Shown here: in pieces, positions 23,549-31,953 of the stretch | How positions within the stretch are numbered: position 1 is the stretch's first letter | Layout: each line of letters opens with the position of its first letter | IMG/VR virus record: IMGVR_UViG_3300046507_000159 | Location: 1 to 48,507 of that record | DNA length: 48,507 nt | Reading direction: 5' to 3' (one strand) | DNA from: a virus | Notes under the pieces: generated by a model | Told to the model about the DNA's origin: nothing | Databases searched by the model: none | Seen by the model: only the letters and a program-made list of their open reading frames with translations | Program-made: the position numbers and the translations under genes

Positions 23549-24340
23549 TTAAGAGACAAGGAGGTTTGCGCGGTGCGCCTTGGTGTTGGTCATAAGGCGG
23601 CCACGAGACCACGCCCCGCACCCTTGGCAGTGGTACCGGGTGTACTGGCCTACTTGTGTATGTCGGAGGCCCTTACGGATAACGTGCGTGCTCCCGCAGT
23701 TAGGGCATTTGTGCGCGCCCTCGGTCTCGTCGTCCCCGTAGTTCGCTACGTTCGGGTGTCCCTGCATCCACGGGCGGAGGATCAAGTAAAGCTCCTCCAG
23801 CGAGAGAACGTCCGCGATATTGTATTCGCGCATTTCGGCCCACGCCTCTTGATTCCCCGCGAGGCACTCGCGCCACAACGAGAACCCGGCAAACTTCCCG
23901 TGATTCTGTTTCTTGTGCGTCTTGCAGAGTTTGGCCGTGAGAAACTCCAACTTAGCCGAGGTCATAGCGAAGTGCTTACGGGCCTCCAAGAGCGTATCCA
24001 CAACCTTAAACGGGGACGGCGGAGGCATACCGAGCAAGAGGAAACGTGCTTGGATTTTGCGTACGTCAAATTTCTTGCCGTTATGCGCTACCACAATGTC
24101 CGCCTTGTCCAACAGTTTCCACAACTTGCGGACAATACGTGTATCGTCCTCTTTGTCCCGCTGCTTACTGTTGTCCTCGTAGATAATCTTAGGATCATCC
24201 AACCACTTAGCGCAGAACGAGAGAATAGCCCACTCCTCTTTGATCTGATTAAGCCCAAGGTTTTGTTGCCACATGGACCACACGTAACCGAGCAAAGGAC
24301 TCGTCTCAATATCTAGGCAAAGAATGCGGGGAGTGCTCAT
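23549..24340 (-). CDS. DEDD-family 3'-5' exonuclease with C-terminal zinc ribbon
   Basis: 263 residues. The exonuclease motifs 'LDIETSP' (D-x-E), 'VVAHNGKKFD' and 'YNIADVLSLEELY' (Y-x3-D) match YprB/RNase H-like DEDDy nucleases. The last ~55 residues form a zinc ribbon: C-P-N-C-G-S-T and H-C-Q-G-C-G-A-W. It likely takes part in replication or recombination end processing. Xp10-type phages have a similar gene near endonuclease VII. ATG at 24340 overlaps the endonuclease VII stop. Confidence 0.82.
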   Translation of the reverse strand: MSTPRILCLDIETSPLLGYVWSMWQQNLGLNQIKEEWAILSFCAKWLDDPKIIYEDNSKQRDKEDDTRIVRKLWKLLDKADIVVAHNGKKFDVRKIQARFLLLGMPPPSPFKVVDTLLEARKHFAMTSAKLEFLTAKLCKTHKKQNHGKFAGFSLWRECLAGNQEAWAEMREYNIADVLSLEELYLILRPWMQGHPNVANYGDDETEGAHKCPNCGSTHVIRKGLRHTQVGQYTRYHCQGCGAWSRGRLMTNTKAHRANLLVS

Positions 24341-24747
24341 TTAGTTTCCTGTGTCGCGGCTTTCTTGGCCGCTCGGGTTGCTCGGGCTTTGGCGTTACGC
24401 TTAATGCGTGCGGCCTCTTTCTTTTCCTCGGGGGACTTATGCGTGTGGTGCAGTAGGAACGAGGGGTTATTGTTGAAATACTCGATATAAGCGGCGCAGC
24501 GGCGGAGGACTTCCGGGATAGGGAGACCCGTACCCATAGCCTTAGCCGCGTTCTCGATTTTCCCGAGGCGGGAGTTACACCAAGCTCCGAGGATTGCGCG
24601 GTGCATCCCCGTAACGTGGCAATGGTCGGCGGCGGCTTTATCGGGCGGGATATAAAACCCGGTAATCGGGTCCTTGCCGCCCTGCTCGGCTAACTTAGCG
24701 GCCCGGTACTCGGGCAACTTACTAGCCGGTAATTTGCTTAAGCTCAT
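24337..24747 (-). CDS. endonuclease VII-like Holliday junction nuclease
   Basis: 136 residues. 'DHCHVTGMHRAILGAWCNSR' at about 41-60 followed by 'LGKIENAAKA' is the core of the T4 endonuclease VII family (His-Me finger). The N-terminal zinc cysteines of T4 are missing and the C-terminus is a Lys/Arg/Ala-rich tail (about 100-136) that may bind DNA. The role is resolving branched replication and packaging intermediates. Overlaps the 5'-3' exonuclease gene by 26 nt. Confidence 0.86.
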   Translation of the reverse strand: MSLSKLPASKLPEYRAAKLAEQGGKDPITGFYIPPDKAAADHCHVTGMHRAILGAWCNSRLGKIENAAKAMGTGLPIPEVLRRCAAYIEYFNNNPSFLLHHTHKSPEEKKEAARIKRNAKARATRAAKKAATQETK

Positions 24748-25657
24748 TTAGCCTCGTGGTTACGCGCTCCTCCAGACGGTAGATAGCATCGTCTATCGGG
24801 TGATGTTTAGGGAATGCCTCGGCAATGTTTCGGAGGCTTGCTTGTGCGTCCGTCCGCAACCACAGGAGGCCCGCTTGCTCAATGAGGGCGTCCGCCCACA
24901 GTGCGCCGTAGTGGTCCTCATACGCGGCCTGTACGCGGTCGTACGCGTCCTCAATGCAGGTAGTCCCGGCTAGGTACTTCTCGGCTCGCGCGGGTCCGCA
25001 GGCTTGCCCGAACAATCGCGGGAGGCCTGGTATGTTGTCCGCCGTATCGCCCTGGAGGAGTTGCAGATAGAACCATTTCGCGCCGTACTGGAGGCCGTCT
25101 ACGCCGATAACGTCATAAGCCCCGGGCGGGACCTCGGTTAAGGTGTAGTCCATCCAATTGATATGCAAACCCGGGAGCATTCGCATATCCTTATCCCGAG
25201 TTGATATCACGGCGTTACCTTGGTGCGCGCAGTACGCTATCCCGTCGTCCGCCTCTCGCGTTACCCATACTTTCGGCTTGAACTTAGGCCCCTCGTAGGT
25301 CTCTAGGACCTCGCGGAGATACGCCCAATTCTTAGGTTTGCGTGAGGCGTTACGTTGGCCTTGGTACGCCTTAACCGTGGCGATAATGAAACGGTGCGCC
25401 TTGGTACACCCCGAGGCGGAAAGGTGGACTACTACGGACTCCGCCCCACAACGCAAGCGGGTTAGCTCGATACGATCGAAGGCGTTTTGGCGGGCGCGGC
25501 CTGCCTCGGTATCGTCATTGCCTGCCGAGAAGTACGCCATATAGTCCCCGTCCAAATGCAGGACGCGACCCGGGACGGTTGCCGGAAACAACAAGGCCCC
25601 AAACTGCGGGGCCTCTTGTGCTGCTTGCGCGATAACTGCGGCTAGTGCGGGGTTCAC
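24722..25657 (-). CDS. 5'-3' exonuclease / flap nuclease
   Basis: 311 residues, GTG start in a GTGA overlap with the preceding gene. Acidic metal-binding motifs of the FEN/PIN-like family are in order: 'LHLDGDYMAY', 'KAYQGQRNASRKP', 'TREADDGIAY', 'ISTRDKDMRML' and 'LLQGDTADNIPGLP' (helix-hairpin-helix entry). Equivalent to T7 gp6 or the N-terminal nuclease of DNA polymerase I. It removes RNA primers and may degrade host DNA. The DNA polymerase here lacks this domain, so the two are complementary. Confidence 0.88.
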   Translation of the reverse strand: MNPALAAVIAQAAQEAPQFGALLFPATVPGRVLHLDGDYMAYFSAGNDDTEAGRARQNAFDRIELTRLRCGAESVVVHLSASGCTKAHRFIIATVKAYQGQRNASRKPKNWAYLREVLETYEGPKFKPKVWVTREADDGIAYCAHQGNAVISTRDKDMRMLPGLHINWMDYTLTEVPPGAYDVIGVDGLQYGAKWFYLQLLQGDTADNIPGLPRLFGQACGPARAEKYLAGTTCIEDAYDRVQAAYEDHYGALWADALIEQAGLLWLRTDAQASLRNIAEAFPKHHPIDDAIYRLEERVTTRLNELKQITG

Positions 25658-25929
25658 GGTCCGCCCGCTGCAACGTGGTCAAACGCTACGTGTAGGTCCT
25701 CCGCGCCGATACGCCTACGTTCGTACACAGCGGCACTCACCACCTCAAACGTAGAGGGGACCCGGGTATGTCCGCAAATCATGCGGGCCATATCCTCGGC
25801 GTACCATTTCATAGAGTGGTTATGCACCACGTAGACCACTCGCCTACCCGTAGCCGCCACGAGAAGCGCGCGGGTTAGCTCCCGAGTCGTCCGCCCCGTC
25901 CTGCGGGCAGGGTTCATGTAGTCCCGCAT
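25654..25929 (-). CDS. small P-loop-like protein, 91 aa
   Basis: ATG 25929 (or 25917) follows the ssDNA-binding gene. 'NPARRTGRTTRELTRALLVA' looks like a Walker A loop and its helix, followed by 'GRRVVYVVHN', a beta strand typical of P-loop NTPases. There is no Walker B or further core, so it is a minimal or truncated domain as seen in other small phage proteins. Possible nucleotide or nucleic-acid binding. The frame extends upstream over the neighbour without a ribosome binding site. Confidence 0.62.
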   Translation of the reverse strand: MRDYMNPARRTGRTTRELTRALLVAATGRRVVYVVHNHSMKWYAEDMARMICGHTRVPSTFEVVSAAVYERRRIGAEDLHVAFDHVAAGGP

Positions 25930-25933
25930 GGCA

Positions 25934-26770
25934 TTAACCCAAGTTTGCGAGCGGGTCCTCTCCTGCCGAGCCTGCGGGCGGGTCCGAACGTTCCGGGGTC
26001 TCTGCGTCCGGGACGCCCAACTCCTCCGCCGTCGCGCCCACACGGTCCGCAATCTCCGCAAAGTTCGCAGCGGCCTTAATGCGCCCCTGGAGAACGTTCT
26101 TGCTCTTTGCCGGGGTCGTTACCTCGCCCTTATCGTTCTTGCGCGCCTCGTACTCACCCGGGATATAAATAGCGTCCCACATGGCCTTATCCGCGAGGTC
26201 CCAAATGAACGCCTTAAGTTCCGTGATAGGCGGATCAACATTAACCGTCTTGGTCTCGCCCGTTTCCTCGTCCTGGTACGTCACAGGGCGGATGATGTAG
26301 CCGTTAGGTCCCTTGAGGTTCGCAAAGGTGGTTTTACCGTCCTTACCGCCCAACTTATGGAACACCTCGGAACGGAACGCCTTGCCGAGCATTTGGACCA
26401 TGTGCGTAGCACCGCCGCCGTGCGCTGCGTTCATAGCCGCAAAGAGCTTATAGAAGTTAGCTTTCTCGTTAAGGCTCTTGGTTTCCTTAACCGTAATGCG
26501 GTGCGGAATTTTCGTACCGTCCTCGGTAACGCGCGGCGGGTGGTTCGGGCCGCTCAACTCAAACACGAGGTCTACCTTATCGCGGAGGACCTCCTTGTTT
26601 TGCATGTTGAGTTCTTTGTGCTTGCCGGTCTCGAAATAACCAACGAGGCGCAGACGGGTAACGCCTGCGTTGGGCGGTGCAAAGTCTCCGCCGCCCTTCG
26701 TTTGGGTCATATCCGGGCCGGTCTTAGCTGCTTGTGCGATCAACGATGCGAGGTTAAGTGCTTGCGTCAT
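25934..26770 (-). CDS. probable single-stranded DNA-binding protein, 278 aa
   Basis: Located between DNA polymerase and exonuclease as in Xp10-type genomes. The body (about 30-240) is charged and beta-rich ('AGVTRLRLVGYFETGKHKEL', 'KVDLVFELSG', 'GYIIRPVTYQDEETGET'). The C-terminal 40 residues are disordered and acidic, ending G-E-D-P-L-A-N-L-G, reminiscent of the acidic tails of T7 gp2.5 and bacterial SSB that recruit partners. I infer ssDNA binding from size, neighbours and tail, not from a definite motif. The same D-P-L-A-N-L tail ends another early protein (35798-36214). Confidence 0.65.
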   Translation of the reverse strand: MTQALNLASLIAQAAKTGPDMTQTKGGGDFAPPNAGVTRLRLVGYFETGKHKELNMQNKEVLRDKVDLVFELSGPNHPPRVTEDGTKIPHRITVKETKSLNEKANFYKLFAAMNAAHGGGATHMVQMLGKAFRSEVFHKLGGKDGKTTFANLKGPNGYIIRPVTYQDEETGETKTVNVDPPITELKAFIWDLADKAMWDAIYIPGEYEARKNDKGEVTTPAKSKNVLQGRIKAAANFAEIADRVGATAEELGVPDAETPERSDPPAGSAGEDPLANLG

Positions 26771-26785
26771 GTGCTGTAGTCCTAA

Positions 26786-29242
26786 TTAATGGATGGTTTG
26801 TTGCGAAAGGAAAGACGGCGTGTAGCCGTTCATATACAGGGTGCGTAACTCGGTTCGGAACTTATCGGCGCATGCCTCAAACTCTCCAGTGAAATTGTTT
26901 TCTTGCATCATTGAATCTCCGTGCACGGTAACGCTCGGCACGGGAACGGGAACGGTCCAACCGAAATACCACTCCATGAAATCGGACGCGGCCAACATGC
27001 AGGCATGCAGGAGCGCGCTAGACTCAAAGAGCACGGACTTATGGGCGTCCTTATAGAGCGCGTCGTGGACTTGATTAACCAGCAACGCGAGACCGCCAAA
27101 GTTCTTACGCTTATAGAACGCGCGGATTGCGAGCCACATAGCGGCCTTGGCCCACTCCCCGCCCGTACCCTGGACCTCGTAGTTAGCAATTTCCGTAGGG
27201 CTAAAGCTCTGCGGCATGGAACCACGTTGGATAGCCCACTTAGGGGCGGGAGACTCGCGGTACGAGTACACCTTGTTATCCGGCGTAACGCTCCAACCTT
27301 TCCCGAGTTGGCACATGAGGCCCGGTACGTCCGGGTGCGGTTGAATGTTCTGCGTAGGGCGGCGGGAAAGCTCGATACGCTTAGTCTTAGCTGCGTTGTA
27401 CGCTGCAAGCTCGGGGTACCGTTCGTTTTCCGCCTTAATCAACGCCTCTACGTCCTCCTGCGCCATGCCGGTAGATTCCGCAATCTTTGCGGCCCCCGCG
27501 CCGTACGCACGCTGGAAAGAGAACTCCTTAGCGCCCTGCCGTTTCTTGGGCCAACCCTCACGCGGCGCAATACCTTTGTCCTTATCACCCTTACACCACA
27601 GGAGGGCCTCCTCGTACGTAACGCCCTCTTTCTGCGACACCCGGACAACGTGCATGTCTAGGCCCGCTTGCAAGTCCGCGATAAGTTGCTTACAGCCGGA
27701 TAGGATTGCTTGGACGTATACCTCAAGCGAGGTAAAGTCCGATTGCACAATCTGCCCGTCCGCGCCGAACCGCGAGATAAACACGAGCTTTACTTGACTA
27801 CCGGACTTGAGCTTACCGTCCTCGTCCAACTCGCCCTTAGGGACGTTCTGGAGGTTCGGGTTATTTGACGAGAACCGCGCCGTAACCGTGGACGTGTGGT
27901 TAATTGAGTGGTGGATAATCGAATCGATGCCCACAAGGGTAAGCATCCCCTTGTACTCACCCGTCTTTTCGTCAAGCGTTATGTAGTAAGTCCCGAGGTC
28001 CTTTGTGAGTTTCGCTACCTCTGCGAGCGTCTTAAGAAAAGGGATATTTCGGTTACCCAATGCCTCGATAACCTCACCCGCCACGGAGTACAACCCCTCG
28101 GTACTACTCGCCCACTCGGGCTTAGGGTCCGTGTGGCCCGGGAACTCGTAGAAGAAATCCCGCATTGCGGACTTAGGCCCGCGCGAGAGGTCCGGGACCT
28201 TAACCTTTTTGGTCTTGAGTTCTCCCGCGTTCTTGCCCGAACCATACCGGAGCGGCTCGGGTTGGTGATCCATGCGCCGCCAGTCCTCCAGCGGCATTGT
28301 TTTATGCTCTACCTTGCCGTCCGCGTTGGTCGTTTTCTCGTGCTTGAGATACACAACCTCCGCGTCTTTCTGGTAGTAGACGGGGTTTCCATCCTCGTCC
28401 GTAGTCGTTACGCGCTGCTCGTACTTAACCTTACCGCCGAAAATCAGCGGGGAGAGGTGGTACCGGTTGGACCAATTGAAGTCAAACGGGAGCGCATCGG
28501 GGAGGTAACCGCGTAGCTCGGTCGTAATCTGCTCTAGGCGTACTTGCAACTCGCCCGCGAGCTTGAGGCCAAGCTCCTTATTAACGAACATGCCGTTACG
28601 TTCCATTTCCACCGAACACAGGAGCGAACCCATGTTAAGCAGAATGGATTTTGTCTGCCCCGTCTTGCGGGCCTTGGCTAGTTGGCCCTGGAAAATAAGT
28701 CGGGTGTTACCAATATCCCCATGTGCACGGGACGCCTTAGGCACGTCCTCCCGTTCCATAGTGCCTATCAGGTAATCCATAAGCAGTTGCTTATCGATAT
28801 CCGGCGTGTCTACCCCGGCCTCCCACAACGCCTTAACCTCGTCAATCTTTACGTTACCGCCGTAGGACACAACCATTTCGTCCATAGCCAACATTTGCGA
28901 GCTTGGCTCCATACCGCGCAAGAGGTACTCGGCTAACTGTACGTCCCACACGTTCCCGCCGTTAGCTACAAACTCCTGCCACGCCTCAAGGTTCTGCGGC
29001 TCGCGGAGCGCGTGTAGCAAGTCGAATTTAATATTCTGACCAACGAGGAGCGTAGTTCCTTTGAGGAGCTTGGTGAACCAATCGAACGGTTTAGCACCCC
29101 GTCCAAAGTACTCACCTACCGGGGCCTCCGTGGAGCGCGCCCACCCCGAGGCAACCACGAAGTTATCCGGCCAGAAAGGAGACCCTTTCCGCTTCATATA
29201 GGCTTTGGTCGTGGTCTCCACGTCCCATGTAACGTACGTCAT
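26786..29242 (-). CDS. family A DNA polymerase with 3'-5' exonuclease
   Basis: 818 residues. The exonuclease domain (about 1-200) has 'TWDVETT' and 'GQNIKFDLLHAL'. The polymerase domain (about 390-800) has motif A 'IVQSDFTSLEVYV' with Asp502, motif B 'RQGAKEFSFQRAYG', and motif C 'VNQVHDALYKDA' with Asp727. Motif C reads HDA where most family A enzymes have HDE. An insertion at about 275-385 is rich in Lys/Glu and may be the thumb or partner-binding loop. It is the replicative enzyme, T7 gp5-like. The GTA-to-ATG region overlaps the nucleotidyltransferase stop by one base. Confidence 0.95.
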   Translation of the reverse strand: MTYVTWDVETTTKAYMKRKGSPFWPDNFVVASGWARSTEAPVGEYFGRGAKPFDWFTKLLKGTTLLVGQNIKFDLLHALREPQNLEAWQEFVANGGNVWDVQLAEYLLRGMEPSSQMLAMDEMVVSYGGNVKIDEVKALWEAGVDTPDIDKQLLMDYLIGTMEREDVPKASRAHGDIGNTRLIFQGQLAKARKTGQTKSILLNMGSLLCSVEMERNGMFVNKELGLKLAGELQVRLEQITTELRGYLPDALPFDFNWSNRYHLSPLIFGGKVKYEQRVTTTDEDGNPVYYQKDAEVVYLKHEKTTNADGKVEHKTMPLEDWRRMDHQPEPLRYGSGKNAGELKTKKVKVPDLSRGPKSAMRDFFYEFPGHTDPKPEWASSTEGLYSVAGEVIEALGNRNIPFLKTLAEVAKLTKDLGTYYITLDEKTGEYKGMLTLVGIDSIIHHSINHTSTVTARFSSNNPNLQNVPKGELDEDGKLKSGSQVKLVFISRFGADGQIVQSDFTSLEVYVQAILSGCKQLIADLQAGLDMHVVRVSQKEGVTYEEALLWCKGDKDKGIAPREGWPKKRQGAKEFSFQRAYGAGAAKIAESTGMAQEDVEALIKAENERYPELAAYNAAKTKRIELSRRPTQNIQPHPDVPGLMCQLGKGWSVTPDNKVYSYRESPAPKWAIQRGSMPQSFSPTEIANYEVQGTGGEWAKAAMWLAIRAFYKRKNFGGLALLVNQVHDALYKDAHKSVLFESSALLHACMLAASDFMEWYFGWTVPVPVPSVTVHGDSMMQENNFTGEFEACADKFRTELRTLYMNGYTPSFLSQQTIH

Positions 29243-29820
29243 TACAAACTCCCGAATTCAAACGAGAACGTTGGATATTTGTCCCGTAGGCGTTTCTCGC
29301 GCTCTGCGCTAATGTTCCCCCGCGTGCGGACGCAACTATCCAGGGCCGTACGTTTGAATTCCGCCGTGCCGTAGACCTCCTCCCCGTCCGTCCAGCACCG
29401 GCTAATGCTGTCCGGGAACTCGTTAATACGGCCCCACACGTCAAACACGTACAAGAGGTTGATTGACTTATCCAAGGTCTCGTACGCGAGCAACATAGAC
29501 CCGCTGTGCGGTGCATACAGGGCGAGCATTTCCGGGTCAATGCACGGGCGCAGTGTTTGGCCGATAGCCTCCGTGAGGTCGTGGGCGTCCTGGCCGTTCT
29601 GCGAGATAAAGTCCAAGTCCTTTACCGGGCGGCCAAAGTACGTGTCACGCACGGCCCCGCCTGTGAGATAGACGCCCGGGCAGACTGCGCGCACGCGACG
29701 CATTAGGCCGCCGTACGTTTCGAGAACTAGGTTGCGGCCCGGGTCGTCCGTGGCTAGCGCGTATTCCGGGTCCGAGAGTGGGTCTAGGTGTTTGAGCACG
29801 AGATTGGATAGGTTAAACAT
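29242..29820 (-). CDS. nucleotidyltransferase (pol beta / poly(A) polymerase head domain)
   Basis: 192 residues. 'GVYLTGGAVRDTYFGRPVKD' followed by L-D-F-I-S is the GG-x9-DxD signature of nucleotidyltransferases of the tRNA CCA / poly(A) polymerase class. Only the head domain is present; the tRNA-binding body is missing. The target could be tRNA, mRNA 3' ends, a host protein or a small molecule. Preceded by TTAGGAGTAC with 11-nt spacing. Placed between DNA polymerase and the DatZ-like gene. Confidence 0.8.
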   Translation of the reverse strand: MFNLSNLVLKHLDPLSDPEYALATDDPGRNLVLETYGGLMRRVRAVCPGVYLTGGAVRDTYFGRPVKDLDFISQNGQDAHDLTEAIGQTLRPCIDPEMLALYAPHSGSMLLAYETLDKSINLLYVFDVWGRINEFPDSISRCWTDGEEVYGTAEFKRTALDSCVRTRGNISAEREKRLRDKYPTFSFEFGSL

Positions 29821-29838
29821 GTGTGGCAGTACTCCTAA

Positions 29839-30387
29839 TCAGTAAGTGAGTTCCTTGTACCGGCCAAGGAACATAAGGCGCGCAATGTCGGGATTAACTC
29901 CTCGCACACGCTCAGTAACAGTCTTGATACCCCGGAAGTCCGACCACGCTACGCGGTCCACTCCGTCAACCTCGGGGCGCGGCTTAGGCATCAAGTCCCG
30001 CCGCTCCGTAACCAACATGCGGAGGTCTGCCTCTTTAATCGCGGGGTCCAGTGGGTACGCCACGCCGAACCTATCGCAGATAGCGCGCTCTACCCTCTCC
30101 TCAATCCGCTTGTAATCCGGGAGGAGTCGCTTAAGCGGGCTAGACACGTCCCCAAGGTACGCCTCGGAGGCGTCATGCAGGAGGGCGGCTAATGCGAGGT
30201 GGTCCGGGACGAGAAACGAGACGTACACGCTATGCTGTGCAACGCTGTAGAACTCGGTCGTATGCCCGGTAAAACGACAGATACGGCTAAGGGACGTTGC
30301 TATGTCCTCAATGTCGATTGAGTCCGGGGATGCCTCGGTAAAATCAAAGTACCGGCCTGTGCTCGTGAGAATTTGTGGAGGGATCAT
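29839..30387 (-). CDS. HD-domain deoxynucleotide phosphohydrolase (DatZ/YfbR-like)
   Basis: 182 residues with GGAGGAG upstream. 'DIATSLSRICRFTGHTTEFY' then 'SVAQHSVYVSFLV' and 'LLHDASEAYLGD' (His71-Asp72) and 'EADLRML' (Asp121) form the HD metal site. The family includes E. coli YfbR (dNMP 5'-nucleotidase) and DatZ of phage S-2L, which strips dATP so that 2-aminoadenine is used instead. Substrate here is unproven. Together with the MazZ-type gene at 23 kb it forms two-thirds of the known Z-DNA pool-shaping set. Confidence 0.82.
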   Translation of the reverse strand: MIPPQILTSTGRYFDFTEASPDSIDIEDIATSLSRICRFTGHTTEFYSVAQHSVYVSFLVPDHLALAALLHDASEAYLGDVSSPLKRLLPDYKRIEERVERAICDRFGVAYPLDPAIKEADLRMLVTERRDLMPKPRPEVDGVDRVAWSDFRGIKTVTERVRGVNPDIARLMFLGRYKELTY

Positions 30388-30518
30388 TGCTTGCTCCTCC
30401 AGTTGGAGTACGCGGCATACGGGCTAACATAGCTATACCCGAGCGGAAGTGCGGAGTTTAGGTACGGTTTGAAGTGACACCACCACACGCCCACTTGCAT
30501 ATAAATGTGCGGTTTCAT
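30384..30518 (-). CDS. small hypothetical protein, 44 aa
   Basis: The ATG overlaps the ligase stop (AATGA) and its own stop overlaps the HD gene start (CAATGA). It carries several Tyr and Trp residues ('MKPHIYMQVGVWWCHFKPYL'). Perfect coupling on both sides and coverage of an otherwise empty gap support it. Function unknown. Confidence 0.55.
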   Translation of the reverse strand: MKPHIYMQVGVWWCHFKPYLNSALPLGYSYVSPYAAYSNWRSKQ

Positions 30519-31435
30519 TTGCTCATATCCTCCGGGGCGCGGAACGATTTATAAACAGGATGCCGTGGGGCGTCTACCGTGCCGTGGTCGAAAAACTTAA
30601 AGGTAACGTAACGCCCCAAAAGCGAGGCTTGCATCTCCCAAAACTCGCTACGTTGCTGCGCGGTAAATCCAGTGCCAATATTGAACCGCACTCCTCCCCG
30701 TTCAACCACAAGTGCGCCAAGGGAACCCTTACCGACCAAACCCGCTTGCGCCGTACTACGCTCTGTTCTGCCTGTCGCGTTGCGTGTCGCCTCATTTTCA
30801 TTTCGCATCTCCTCCTCAAACCCAACTACCACCGCCTCGGCGTCTACGAACCGCTTAACCTTGACGAGTCCGCCCTCGCGCTCGGTGGACCGTCCGTATT
30901 TGTATTCGGCGTCCCCGCTACGGATCATTAAGCCCTCGTAGCCCTCGGCCAGGAACTGCGCCTCTAGCGTATTGAGGTCGTCCATATGCATACAGGAATG
31001 CTGTGGGACCATCCGAATATCAATCTCGGGGTAGCGCGCGTAGAACGGGGAGACACGGCCTTCAACTATTACCGTGCGCTCGTCGTAGATAAACTCCGAA
31101 ACGCTAGGGTCTACGTAATCGAACACATGGAAAGTGAAGTCTGGTTCACCTTTCTTCGCCATAACCGCCATGCTGTTTTGCATACAGTTAGCGTCCGTGG
31201 GTGAACCTACCGTAAGCTCCCCGTCCAAACCCTCCAGCAAGCCCGAGAACGCACTTGCAAACTCTTGGACAAGCGGGTTAGGAATAGGCTTGAGGCTCCG
31301 CGAGTACGCTACGCCGTCAAACACGACGCAGCGGATACCGTCAATCTTCGGGCTGGCCCACACAGGGAACTTGATAAGCTCGGGCTTAGTGAGCGTTGCG
31401 GCTAGGTTCGGCTTAAAGCCCTCGGGGATAGTCAT
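30515..31435 (-). CDS. ATP-dependent DNA ligase (T7-like)
   Basis: 306 residues, a minimal ligase. Nucleotidyltransferase motifs are visible: I 'SPKIDGIR' (Lys30 adenylated), III 'GLDGELTVG', IIIa 'FHVFDYV', IV 'GYEGLMIR', V 'GGLVKVKRF'. A C-terminal OB domain follows, with an Asn/Thr/Arg-rich insert at about 215-235. It seals nicks on the lagging strand and possibly cohesive ends after entry. Coupled upstream to a 51-residue ORF. Confidence 0.94.
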   Translation of the reverse strand: MTIPEGFKPNLAATLTKPELIKFPVWASPKIDGIRCVVFDGVAYSRSLKPIPNPLVQEFASAFSGLLEGLDGELTVGSPTDANCMQNSMAVMAKKGEPDFTFHVFDYVDPSVSEFIYDERTVIVEGRVSPFYARYPEIDIRMVPQHSCMHMDDLNTLEAQFLAEGYEGLMIRSGDAEYKYGRSTEREGGLVKVKRFVDAEAVVVGFEEEMRNENEATRNATGRTERSTAQAGLVGKGSLGALVVERGGVRFNIGTGFTAQQRSEFWEMQASLLGRYVTFKFFDHGTVDAPRHPVYKSFRAPEDMSK

Positions 31436-31587
31436 TGCTGCACCTCAATGGACACGTCCCGAATATCCCCCCAAACGTCCAAGGACTCCCGCAAGCTATC
31501 CTCGAATACTTCCGCATCCGCGTCGGACCACTTCTCGCACGCGTCGTCTACGTCAACCACAAAAGTAACTTTGATTTTCTCGCTCAC
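31432..31587 (-). CDS. small hypothetical protein, 51 aa
   Basis: GTG start at 31587 in a GTGA overlap with the preceding 31-residue ORF, with CTGGAGGA upstream. It ends CAATGA over the ligase start. Acidic, with pattern 'EKIKVTFVVDVDDACEKWSD', an alpha/beta mini-domain. Coupling on both sides argues for real translation. No family recognised. Confidence 0.58.
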   Translation of the reverse strand: MSEKIKVTFVVDVDDACEKWSDADAEVFEDSLRESLDVWGDIRDVSIEVQQ

Positions 31588-31679
31588 AGTACGTCCTCCA
31601 GGTAATCAAGACACGCCTCGTAGAAGTCGGCGTAAGCGTTAAAGAGATTGCGGAACAGGACTAAGGTGTGCTCGCTCAT
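31584..31679 (-). CDS. very small hypothetical protein, 31 aa
   Basis: ATG 31679 overlaps the stop of the 87-residue gene (GCATGA). The frame encodes an acidic, aromatic helix ('FRNLFNAYADFYEACLDYLE') and ends over the next GTG start. It may serve mainly to couple translation. Confidence 0.45.
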   Translation of the reverse strand: MSEHTLVLFRNLFNAYADFYEACLDYLEDVL

Positions 31680-31939
31680 GCAACCTCCGCCTCAATGGCG
31701 GCGCACGTTGCCGCGTCTAGGTACAGCACGTCACCCGCATTAACTACTTGCTGCAACACGCGCGGGGATTCCATAAGCTCGTCCACCGCCACAACGGGAC
31801 CAACCGAGCACACGTCCAGGCCCCACGCGCCCCGGTCATTCAGGACGCGCACCAACGTCCCTTTAAGGAAGTAATGGATAGGACGAACCCCGCCCGCGTA
31901 CGTGGTTTTATCGCTCGTAACAATCGCGTACTGTTTCAT
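31676..31939 (-). CDS. hypothetical protein, 87 aa
   Basis: ATG 31939 preceded by TTAGGAGTAC with 11-nt spacing. Beta-rich, with 'YFLKGTLVRVLNDRGAWGLD', suggesting a small SH3-like barrel, and an Ala/Glu C-terminal helix. Lies between helicase and ligase. Function unknown. Confidence 0.65.
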   Translation of the reverse strand: MKQYAIVTSDKTTYAGGVRPIHYFLKGTLVRVLNDRGAWGLDVCSVGPVVAVDELMESPRVLQQVVNAGDVLYLDAATCAAIEAEVA

Positions 31940-31953
31940 GTTCCGCTGTACTC

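Noticed and set aside
25928-26779. 283-codon plus-strand frame opposite the ssDNA-binding gene
   Set aside because: Shadow of a real minus-strand gene in the mirror frame; no ribosome binding site.
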